Below are positions 43,268-50,264 of a DNA stretch of 64,000 bases, one piece after another (the stretch's first letter is position 1; the number at the start of each line of letters is the position of its first letter). The notes under the pieces were generated by a model, which saw only the letters and a program-made list of their open reading frames with translations, was not told the origin of the DNA and searched no databases. The stretch spans positions 62,001 to 126,000 of the forward strand of contig NZ_JAQMUE010000034.1 of the NCBI RefSeq assembly GCF_028330985.1, in the 5' to 3' direction. This DNA comes from Roseofilum reptotaenium CS-1145 (lineage in GTDB: Bacteria > Cyanobacteriota > Cyanobacteriia > Cyanobacteriales > Desertifilaceae). Made by a program: the position numbers and the translations under genes.

Positions 43268-43306
43268 AGATCGTCTTTCATTTTCAAAATCGGGAACTGT
43301 TTTAGG

Positions 43307-44029
43307 ATGAGTACCAATTTAGCGACTAAGCTCCGCGAGGGCACGAAAAAAGCCCATACCATGGCGGAAAATGTGGGTTTTATCAAATGTTTCTTAAAAG
43401 GAACGGTAGAGAAGGAGTCTTACCGCAAACTGTCAGGTAACCTTTACTTCGTCTATTCTGCCATGGAAGAAGAGATGGCTCGTCACCAGAATCATCCAAT
43501 TCTGGGGAAACTCTATTTTCCTGAACTCAACCGCAAAGAGTCTATTGAACAGGATTTAGCCTTCTATTATGGCAGTAACTGGCGCGAGGGAGTATCCTTG
43601 TCTCCAGCAGGTCAAGCCTATGTAGACCAAATTAGAAAAGTCTCCAATGAAGAACCGGAATTGTTGATTTCCCATCTGTACACTCGGTATATGGGGGATT
43701 TGTCTGGTGGGCAAATTCTGAAAAAGATTGCCCAAACCGCGATGAATTTACCAGAGGGACAAGGAACTCAGTTCTATGAGTTTGCTGATATTCCAGATGA
43801 GAAGGCATTTAAGAATAACTATCGGCAAACCATGGATAGTTTACCGATTGATGAAGCAACAGCCGATCGCATCGTCGAAGAAGCTAATGCTGCTTTTGGC
43901 ATGAACATGAAAATGTTTAATGAACTTGAAGGTAGCTTAATTAAGGCGATCGGACAACTGTTGTTTAATAGCCTCACTAGACGGCGTACTCAAGGCAGTA
44001 CAGAATTGGCAACTGCTACTGATAACTAA
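43307..44029 (+). CDS. ho1: Heme oxygenase (biliverdin-producing)
   Basis: I choose the ATG at 43307 (MSTNLATKLREGTKKAHTMAEN), because the usual heme oxygenase N-terminus begins here; a frame extending to 43250 adds unrelated residues. The 240-residue length is normal. His17 in KKAHTMAEN is the proximal heme ligand, and YTRYMGDLSGGQILKK is the distal-helix signature with the flexible glycines. The enzyme opens heme to biliverdin, releasing iron and CO with ferredoxin as electron donor; biliverdin feeds phycobilin synthesis for phycobilisomes. No bilin reductase gene lies next to it here. Confidence 0.95.
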   Translation: MSTNLATKLREGTKKAHTMAENVGFIKCFLKGTVEKESYRKLSGNLYFVYSAMEEEMARHQNHPILGKLYFPELNRKESIEQDLAFYYGSNWREGVSLSPAGQAYVDQIRKVSNEEPELLISHLYTRYMGDLSGGQILKKIAQTAMNLPEGQGTQFYEFADIPDEKAFKNNYRQTMDSLPIDEATADRIVEEANAAFGMNMKMFNELEGSLIKAIGQLLFNSLTRRRTQGSTELATATDN

Positions 44030-44163
44030 ACCCCTCCACTCATAAGTAGTGATGATTGCTGTCACTCCGTTGCTCTTATAAGCCTCGACTGAAAGGGTTT
44101 GAATGGTAACGGGTTGACAGCATTGTTATATCAATTAAACATTTAAAATGGGTATTTTAGATC

Positions 44164-44418
44164 ATGAATGAAGAGGAAAGGCAAGCCTATTGGCGAGAAA
44201 ATACGACGCTAATCCGCAATCTATTAATGGTTTGGGGTCTGACTTCCCTGGGATTAAGTATCTTATTGGTGACTCCCCTGAATTCCATTACCCTGGGGAC
44301 ACTTCCCCTAGGATTTTGGTTGGCACAACAGGGAGTAATTTATGTATTTGTGGTTTTAATCTTTGTCTATGCGATACAGATGGACAAAATCGATCATAAG
44401 TATAAGAGAGACGAGTAA
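44164..44418 (+). CDS. DUF4212 small membrane subunit
   Basis: The 84-residue protein has two transmembrane helices (about 18-38 and 50-75). It shows the family motifs ERQAYWRENTTLIRNLLMVWGL and LPLGFWLAQQGVIYVFVVLIFVYAIQMDKID. DUF4212 proteins are encoded just before sodium:solute symporters, as here, and are thought to be accessory subunits. The symporter gene begins 118 bp downstream. A TTGACA lies at 44114-44119, but no convincing -10 box is at the right distance. Confidence 0.9.
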   Translation: MNEEERQAYWRENTTLIRNLLMVWGLTSLGLSILLVTPLNSITLGTLPLGFWLAQQGVIYVFVVLIFVYAIQMDKIDHKYKRDE

Positions 44419-44491
44419 TGTTGGAATGGGGGAATGGGAAGACACGGAGACGCGGTGAGTTGTTCCCCAGGGTAAGGGGAATTTTTTAAGA

Positions 44492-44537
44492 TCAGAATCA
44501 TTGAGAAATAGATATCAGAATCATTGAGGAATAGATA
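44492..44537. repeat. Tandem 23-bp duplication at the symporter start
   Basis: TCAGAATCATTGAGAAATAGATA (44492-44514) is repeated as 44515-44537 with one A-to-G change. The second copy ends on the first base of the ATG; its change makes GAGG, a better ribosome binding site. Confidence 0.8.
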
Positions 44538-46228
44538 TGGGTGTAGAGGTTTGGACATTTTTGTTTGTAACCCTATCGCTTTTGCTTTATCTCTATATTG
44601 GTTGGAGATCGCGAGTTAAGGATACGCAAGGGTTTTTTGTGGCGGATCGGGGGGTTCCGGCGATCGCCAATGGTGCGGCAACGGCAGCAGATTGGATGTC
44701 AGCCGCTTCGTTTATTTCGATGGCGGGGTTAATCTCGTTTTTGGGCTATGATGGCTCGATTTATTTGATGGGATGGACAGGGGGCTATGTATTATTAGCG
44801 TTGCTGTTGGCTCCCTATTTACGCAAGTTTGGGAAATATACGGTTCCTGATTTTGTGGGCGATCGCTATGATTCCAATATCGCCCGACTGGTTGCTGTAA
44901 TTGCGGCGATTTTCGTTTCTCTCACCTATGTCGCCGGACAGATGCGCGGTGTGGGGATTGTCTTTAGCCGGTTTCTACAAGTGGATGTGAGTACCGGGGT
45001 AGTCATCGGCATGGCGATTGTTGCCTTTTTTGCTGTCCTCGGTGGGATGAAAGGGATTACTTGGACGCAAGTCGCCCAATATGGCGTTTTAATTATCGCT
45101 TATTTGATTCCGGCGATCGCCATTGCCTGGTATCTGACGGGTAACCCGGTTCCCCAACTGGCGTTTACGTTCAGCGATATTGTCGATAAGCTCAATCAAG
45201 TGCAAGTGGATCTGGGGTTTGCCGAATACACCCAACCCTTTGCTAATAAATCCATGTTGGACGTGCTGTTTATCACCATTGCTCTGATGGTGGGGACGGC
45301 TGGACTTCCCCATGTGATCGTCCGCTTCTATACCGTTCCCAACCCTCGTGCCGCTCGCTATTCCGCCGGTTGGGCGCTTCTGTTTATCGCTATTTTATAT
45401 ACTACGGCTCCCGCTTTAGCCGCCTTTGCACGCTATAACCTGATTGATAGCTTGCACAATAAAACGATTGAAGAGGTGCAACAGTTAGATTGGGCGACGA
45501 AATGGGAAAATACGGGCTTGCTGGCGTTTGAAGATAAAAATGGCGATGGTTTGATTGAGCTAACCCCCAATCCGGAAACCAACGAAATTACCATTGACCG
45601 CGATATCATTGTTCTTTCGACTCCAGAAGTGGCAAAATTAGCACCGTGGGTGATTGCTTTAGTGGCTGCGGGAGGGTTAGCGGCTGCCTTATCTACCGCT
45701 TCTGGCTTACTGTTGGTCATTTCTAGTTCCATTGCCCATGATGTGTATTATCGTCTGATCGATCCGGGGGCTTCTGAGTCACGCCGGGTGATGGTGGGGC
45801 GGATCATGGTCGGTTTTGCGATCGCCGTTGCCGGTTATTTTGGCGTTAATCCTCCCGGTTTTGTGGCTCAAGTCGTGGGGTTTGCTTTTGGGTTAGCCGC
45901 AGCTAGCTTCTTCCCCGCGATTATTTTAGGCATATTTGACAAGCGTAACAATAAAGAAGGGGCGATCGCCGGAATGGTCTCCGGTTTAGTCTTTACCAGC
46001 TTCTATATTATCGGGGCAAAATTCTATGGGATGCCCCTTTGGTTCTTTGATATCTCCGCCGAAGGCATTGGTACAGTCGGCATGATCCTTAACCTGATGA
46101 TTGCCCTAACCGTTTCTCGATTAACCCCACCTCCCTCGGCAGAGATTCAAGAAATGGTCGAAAATCTCCGCACCCCGGATCATGGCCCTCCTGCTCTGGC
46201 GGACATTGGAGAAGAAGAATTAGATTAA
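44537..46228 (+). CDS. Sodium:solute symporter family protein (ActP-like, VC_2705 type)
   Basis: The 563-residue protein has about 13 hydrophobic helices and family phrases. These are WRSRVKDTQGFFVADRGVPAIANGAATAADWMSAASFISMAGL, YVAGQMRGVGIVFSRFL and GTAGLPHVIVRFYTVPNPRAAR. The insertion between about 300 and 365 (ENTGLLAFEDKNGDGLIELTPNPETNEIT) is polar, with an EF-hand-like DKNGDGLIEL loop. Members next to DUF4212 proteins are usually called acetate/pyruvate-type symporters; the real substrate is unknown. It is in the plasma membrane and driven by sodium. Start ATG 44537 after GAGG. Confidence 0.9.
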   Translation: MGVEVWTFLFVTLSLLLYLYIGWRSRVKDTQGFFVADRGVPAIANGAATAADWMSAASFISMAGLISFLGYDGSIYLMGWTGGYVLLALLLAPYLRKFGKYTVPDFVGDRYDSNIARLVAVIAAIFVSLTYVAGQMRGVGIVFSRFLQVDVSTGVVIGMAIVAFFAVLGGMKGITWTQVAQYGVLIIAYLIPAIAIAWYLTGNPVPQLAFTFSDIVDKLNQVQVDLGFAEYTQPFANKSMLDVLFITIALMVGTAGLPHVIVRFYTVPNPRAARYSAGWALLFIAILYTTAPALAAFARYNLIDSLHNKTIEEVQQLDWATKWENTGLLAFEDKNGDGLIELTPNPETNEITIDRDIIVLSTPEVAKLAPWVIALVAAGGLAAALSTASGLLLVISSSIAHDVYYRLIDPGASESRRVMVGRIMVGFAIAVAGYFGVNPPGFVAQVVGFAFGLAAASFFPAIILGIFDKRNNKEGAIAGMVSGLVFTSFYIIGAKFYGMPLWFFDISAEGIGTVGMILNLMIALTVSRLTPPPSAEIQEMVENLRTPDHGPPALADIGEEELD

Positions 46229-46258
46229 GCTGATCATATCAAGTCCGTGCGCTATCCC

Positions 46259-46594
46259 TTAAACGGTTGCATAATCTGTATATTGCCGGATCTCGGGATC
46301 GTGAAACCCCAGCACAATTTGGTCTTTGTCCACCCCTCGATCGACTAATTCTTGAGCGACTCTCATTTCCGTCATATTGTGCTGAACCCAAATCTTGCGG
46401 TTGATAATATCGAGGTGCAGCACACAACCATAGACGCGGCGATAACCATCCCATCCTACATTTACCACTTGATAATGGTCTTGTTGGGTATCAAAAACGG
46501 TGTAGCAATCAATCTCCCCGTTAGCAATGGGAATTGCAGCATACTCGGTTAATAAGGACTGAATGATCTGGCGATACTGTTCTAGGATATCCAT
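46259..46594 (-). CDS. xisI: XisI family protein
   Basis: The 111-residue protein matches XisI throughout: LEQYRQIIQSLLTEYA, VFDTQQDHYQVVNVGWDGYRRVYGCVLHLDIINRKIWVQHNMTE and LGFHDPEIRQYTDYAT. XisI was named from the Anabaena fdxN element, where xisH and xisI control excision by the recombinase XisF. Most cyanobacterial copies, like this one, are not by such an element. It overlaps xisH by 13 bp, the usual arrangement, and both are read from the same transcript. No xisF-like recombinase is in the window. Confidence 0.95.
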   Translation of the reverse strand: MDILEQYRQIIQSLLTEYAAIPIANGEIDCYTVFDTQQDHYQVVNVGWDGYRRVYGCVLHLDIINRKIWVQHNMTEMRVAQELVDRGVDKDQIVLGFHDPEIRQYTDYATV

Positions 46595-46998
46595 CGTACA
46601 ATTACCTCTTTTTCTGGATCGTAAATCATTTGTTTTATTTGGTATCGTTCTAGGGAAATTTGTGTGAATTCTCGCTTAAAAAAGCCTTCATGGGTTCTTG
46701 CCGGTATAGCCAAATATAAAATCCTGCTTGGATCGTTGAGTTCCAGGGCTAGTTGATAATTCAAAAACTGTCCTAAGGCTGCATGATAATCCGTCAGGGG
46801 TGAATCGCTCAAGAATGTCTTAATTTCAACGGCAATTTTTTCTTCTCCTCGCTCTGCGGCTAACAATTGCTCCGCACCTAAATCAATTTCAAACTTGGTT
46901 CCACCAACTTCTAGTCGTAAGGGATCATCAGTGATCCTCCACTGCTCCTTTTCTAGGGCAATTCTAACCGCAGAATGATATTTATCTTTAGCTGCCAT
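46582..46998 (-). CDS. xisH: XisH family protein with PD-(D/E)XK-like motif
   Basis: The 138-residue protein is XisH (AAKDKYHSAVRIALEKEQW, DYHAALGQFLNYQLALE, GFFKREFTQISLERYQIKQMIYDPEKEVIVRW). Asp39 (FEIDLGAE) and Glu58-x-Lys60 (KIAVEIKTF) have the spacing of a PD-(D/E)XK nuclease core, a relation noted for this family. It is upstream of and overlaps xisI. The pair therefore could be a nuclease with its partner rather than only an excision control factor; activity is not shown. ATG at 46998. Confidence 0.95.
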   Translation of the reverse strand: MAAKDKYHSAVRIALEKEQWRITDDPLRLEVGGTKFEIDLGAEQLLAAERGEEKIAVEIKTFLSDSPLTDYHAALGQFLNYQLALELNDPSRILYLAIPARTHEGFFKREFTQISLERYQIKQMIYDPEKEVIVRWIS

Positions 46999-47370
46999 CA
47001 GGATTTTAGTTCTAGAATGAACAACTTTTTGAAGAATAATACTTTAGCTATCTTGATCGAAAAATTCATTATATCTTAACTTCTAATGGGTTCGTAACTT
47101 TGAAGTGCCCTCTCCCTAAATTCCTCTCCCACTCCGAGAGGGACTTCTCCCAGAATAGAGGATAGAGTTAATTATATTTTAGGGCGATCGCGGCAACCCA
47201 TCGCCTAGCAAAACTAGAAACTGGGTTTCTCGCTGATCTGCTCGTTGATTTCCTTCCACGTTCGTGCCCATCAACCCCTGTCCTGCTTGCCATTCTCAGC
47301 CAGTTGACGCATAGTAAGTAACAATTCCTGTGCAATTGCCAACGTATGTTTCTGTGAGGAGGGCTGACGG
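46999..47370. other. 372-bp gap between xisH and murE, with two short repeats
   Basis: I see a CCTCTC/GAGAGG stem (47123-47141) in a TCTCCC-rich repeat and the palindrome AGAAAC-TGG-GTTTCT (47216-47230). A minus-strand frame of about 60 codons ends at 47271, but most of it overlaps murE and I do not consider it a gene. GAGGAGGG before the murE ATG is its ribosome binding site. Confidence 0.45.
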
Positions 47371-48855
47371 ATGAAATTAGGCGAGCTGCTGGCTAAAGTG
47401 AGTGGGTTAGGGGAAGTGCCTGCCCATCCTGCCTTAGACCTGGAGATTAGGAACTTAAGCACGAATTCTCATTCTTGTCAAGCTGGAGATCTGTTTATCG
47501 GAATGCCCGGAACCCGTGTGGATGGGGGAGAGTTTTGGCCGAGTGCTGTGGCTGCGGGGGCGATCGCGGCGATCGCCTCGGAATCCGCTCTAACTAAGCA
47601 TCCTCTAGGAAAAAATTGTGTGATTTCCAGTACAGACATAGCGAAGGACTGTGCGGAAATTGCGGCTGTATTCTATAACTATCCCGCCCAAACCTTAAAG
47701 CTAGTCGGAGTTACAGGAACCAACGGGAAAACCACCACTACTCACTTGATTGAATCCTTTTTAACTCAGGGACAAAAGCCGACTGCTCTCCTGGGAACCC
47801 TCTACGCGAAATGGCCGGGATATCATCAAACCGCTATCAATACCACCCCCTTTGCGGTTACCCTGCAAGCACAGCTCTCCCAAGCCGTTGGAGCCGGATG
47901 TGAGTATGGGGTGATGGAAGTTAGTTCCCATTCCCTAGAGCAAAAACGAGTTTGGGGATGTCCGTTTGAAGTGTCTGTTTTTACGAATCTCACCCAAGAT
48001 CACTTGGACTATCACCCCACGATGGAAGCTTATTTTGAAGCTAAGGCACTGCTGTTTAGTCCAGATTACTTGAAGGGAAAAGCGATCATTAATTTTGACG
48101 ATCCCTATGGAAAACGGTTGATTGAGCGCCTACCCCAAGAACAGGTTTGGAGCTATAGCACTGAGAATCGTTCCGCTTCGTTGTGGACAAGCGATCTAGA
48201 ATACCAGCCTAAGGGCGTGAAAGGAATTTTACATACGCTATTAGGTGAGATTGCCTTTGAATCGCCCTTAGTCGGTCAATTTAATGTCTCCAATCTCTTA
48301 GCTGCCATTGGTGCTGGCTTGCATCTGGGTATTACCTTAGAAACTATGGTATCGAGTTTACCTGATTTCTTGGGCGTGCCGGGACGGATGGAGCGCGTCA
48401 GCATCAATCGAGATCAAGAGATTACAGTGATTGTAGACTATGCTCATACCCCTGACAGCCTAGAGAATTTATTGAAAGCCTCCCGTCCGTTTATTCCAGG
48501 GCGGATGATTTGCGTGTTTGGCTGTGGGGGCGATCGCGATCGCACCAAACGCCCCATAATGGGTAAAATTGCCGCCGAATTATCCGATGTGCCGGTGGTG
48601 ACTTCTGATAACCCGCGTACGGAAAACCCAGAGCAAATTCTGCAAGATATTGTCGCTGGTATTCCTGAATCTGCCCAACCAATGGTGATTGGCGATCGCG
48701 CCGAAGCCATCCGTCATGCTATCCTAGATGCAAAGCCTGGAGATGGCATTTTAATTGCGGGTAAAGGTCACGAAGATTATCAGATTTTAGGCACAGAAAA
48801 GATTCACTTCGATGATCGAGAACAGGCGAGATTAGCTTTAGGGGAGCGAGCGTAA
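47371..48855 (+). CDS. murE: UDP-N-acetylmuramoylalanyl-D-glutamate--2,6-diaminopimelate ligase
   Basis: The 494-residue protein carries the Mur ligase order. The UDP-MurNAc-binding N-domain ends in DCAEIAAVFYNYPAQ. The ATP loop is TGTNGKT at 115-121. The central domain has MEVSSHSLEQKRVWG and NLTQDHLDYHPTMEAYFEAKALLF. The C-domain has DYAHTPDSLENLL, and the diaminopimelate-specificity motif DNPR begins at Asp413. KGHEDYQ follows. It adds meso-diaminopimelate to the peptidoglycan precursor in the cytosol. DNPR, not DDPN, argues for diaminopimelate and against lysine. It stands alone here, without other mur genes. GAGGAGG lies 9 bases upstream of ATG. Confidence 0.96.
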   Translation: MKLGELLAKVSGLGEVPAHPALDLEIRNLSTNSHSCQAGDLFIGMPGTRVDGGEFWPSAVAAGAIAAIASESALTKHPLGKNCVISSTDIAKDCAEIAAVFYNYPAQTLKLVGVTGTNGKTTTTHLIESFLTQGQKPTALLGTLYAKWPGYHQTAINTTPFAVTLQAQLSQAVGAGCEYGVMEVSSHSLEQKRVWGCPFEVSVFTNLTQDHLDYHPTMEAYFEAKALLFSPDYLKGKAIINFDDPYGKRLIERLPQEQVWSYSTENRSASLWTSDLEYQPKGVKGILHTLLGEIAFESPLVGQFNVSNLLAAIGAGLHLGITLETMVSSLPDFLGVPGRMERVSINRDQEITVIVDYAHTPDSLENLLKASRPFIPGRMICVFGCGGDRDRTKRPIMGKIAAELSDVPVVTSDNPRTENPEQILQDIVAGIPESAQPMVIGDRAEAIRHAILDAKPGDGILIAGKGHEDYQILGTEKIHFDDREQARLALGERA

Positions 48856-48937
48856 ATGAGTAATGAGTAAATCCTTTCTCTTTTGCGTGAAGTATAGCCC
48901 TCACCCCCAACCCCCTTGAACAGGGAACAGTTTTAAG

Positions 48938-49147
48938 CCCTCAGAGGGTGACAACCGGCTTGAATTTATAGATACCCTTGGCTTTGAGCGTTTAAGATGG
49001 CGAAAAAAAATCAGCGATTTTTTGGGCAAGCAACCCTCTAACTCGATGTTAGAGTTATGCGATCGCCACCTTTCAGTTGAAGTTTTCAGCAAAATACAAC
49101 CTCAAAGGTTGTGATACAACCTTTGAGGTGCCTTGTCACCCCTTGAG
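48938..49147. repeat. Nested inverted repeats between murE and the methyltransferase
   Basis: Outer arms CCCTCAGAGGGTGACAA (48938-48954) and TTGTCACCCCTTGA (49133-49146) pair imperfectly. Inside are a perfect 14-bp-arm hairpin with a 3-base loop (49099-49129) and short stems CTCTAAC/GTTAGAG and AAAAAATC/GATTTTTT. The 14-bp hairpin could end both convergent transcripts. Confidence 0.55.
49099..49129. terminator. Strong 14-bp hairpin between convergent genes
   Basis: ACCTCAAAGGTTGT, loop GAT, ACAACCTTTGAGGT: a perfect stem placed between murE and the methyltransferase ends. It has no long T-run on either side, so it may act as a processing or Rho-type boundary if it is a terminator. Confidence 0.5.
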
Positions 49148-49150
49148 TCC

Positions 49151-49873
49151 TCAGGGTTTGATCCCTGTCAAATAAATAGATTCTTGTTGGCGCGATTTCA
49201 AATCCGTTTCATATAGAAGACCTTCTTGAAAAGCAACTTCTTTTACGTCACTAAACCCAGCTTTTTCCATGAGGGCGGTCAATAGTTCAGCATCATACAT
49301 AAACTGATGTCCCCAACTGTAGATTAAGCTATTTTTAGCTAACATCTGGTTTGTTAACCCTTGATTCGGGGGCAATGAGGCCAGATCGTATGCTCCCAAA
49401 TACGGTACGCTAATACGCATACATCCACCGGACTTAAGATAATCTAGGCAATTGCATAGCGCGCCGATTGCTAAGGTTGGGGGCAGATGTTCTAAAACAT
49501 GAGACACCACAATGCCATCAGCACAGTTTGATAAATTTCGGTCGTAATAAGGTAAATTAATCAGTAGGTCCAACTCCCACTCTTTTTTGCCCGCGATAAC
49601 TTGAGCAACTGTTGACAGGAGGGGAAATAAGTCAGCATTAATATAGCTACTATCTGTTATAGTTCCACAGCCAATATTTAAGATCAGCTGTTCCCCTTTG
49701 AAATTAGCAATTGTGCTTTTGTTGTATCCCAAACCTTGCAGCAAAACTGTCATGTTTAAGGATATCCACCTCCCCAGACTTTGTCTAATTGCAGTTAAAC
49801 CAGTCGGAGGTGTAACCCGGCGGGCAACTCTATTAAACTCTTTTAATAAAACTTTCTGCTTGTCAAGTTCCAT
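49151..49873 (-). CDS. Class I SAM-dependent methyltransferase
   Basis: The 240-residue protein has a Rossmann methyltransferase core. LILNIGCGT (about 66-74) is motif I, INADLFP the acidic motif II, IVVSHVLEHLPP the motif-IV region, and LKSGGCMRISVPYLGAYDL the post-core strand. The acidic motif II and HVLEH are as in methyltransferase-11/predicted SAM enzymes of polysaccharide or small-molecule clusters. The substrate is unknown. Its ATG (49873) is two bases from a small repeat element whose end carries AAGAGG, a well-placed ribosome binding site. It is convergent with murE. Confidence 0.82.
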   Translation of the reverse strand: MELDKQKVLLKEFNRVARRVTPPTGLTAIRQSLGRWISLNMTVLLQGLGYNKSTIANFKGEQLILNIGCGTITDSSYINADLFPLLSTVAQVIAGKKEWELDLLINLPYYDRNLSNCADGIVVSHVLEHLPPTLAIGALCNCLDYLKSGGCMRISVPYLGAYDLASLPPNQGLTNQMLAKNSLIYSWGHQFMYDAELLTALMEKAGFSDVKEVAFQEGLLYETDLKSRQQESIYLTGIKP

Positions 49874-49875
49874 AT

Positions 49876-50059
49876 TAGACCTCTTGCAAATTAATTTGAT
49901 GATACGATGAAAAGCTATTTATTTCAGAAGCCAACTTCTGCTTACAACTTGCAAAGCAAACCATAACGGCAACGACGATTGCGATTGTCAAGAGAATAGC
50001 TGGTGGAAAATTGAATAGCTATTATAGCTATAACACAAAAAAATTATGCGAGAGGTCTA
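49876..50059. mobile_element. Small MITE-like element with TAGACCTCTTGCA ends
   Basis: TTAGACCTCTTGCAAA (from 49876) and TATGCGAGAGGTCTA (50045-50059) are inverted copies with a T/C mismatch. The interior (about 150 bp) is AT-rich with no ORF. Ends of this type occur on cyanobacterial insertion sequences, so it may be a non-autonomous derivative. It abuts the methyltransferase start. Confidence 0.45.
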
Positions 50060-50141
50060 TTGCTCACAAGACTGCTACATAAAATAGGAGCAACAGTAAA
50101 TTCATCGACTTGGTGGATGACCTGTTGAAGTGTGAGCATGG

Positions 50142-50264
50142 TTACCAGCAAAGGGTATTTCTCTGGGAGAGCGAGATGCCGTACAAGAGGCATCCCTTAT
50201 CTCTAGCTCTGAGTTGTGGAATGCAATGGTCTATAAAGTTGAGATTACTCAGTCAGCTCCCTAA
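50142..50264 (+). pseudogene. Possible stub of a ParE/RelE-type toxin-antitoxin module
   Basis: One frame reads ISLGERDAVQEASLISSSELWNA and continues directly into MVYKVEITQSAP, then stops at 50262-50264. The second part looks like the first residues of ParE/RelE toxins (M-x-Y-K-V-E-I-T-x-S-A) and the first like an antitoxin end. Everything after residue 12 of the toxin is lost where the YyaL gene ends. This is a motif impression from a short sequence. Chance is possible. Confidence 0.25.

Noticed and set aside
44114-44142. TTGACA upstream of the DUF4212 gene as a sigma-70 promoter
   Set aside because: The -35 box is perfect, but the best -10 at 15-17 bp (TTAAAC/TAAACA) is poor, so it was not listed as a promoter.
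47271-47462. Minus-strand 63-codon frame ending QLAENGKQDRG
   Set aside because: Most of it overlaps the start of murE; the end looks mildly protein-like but has no known homologue.
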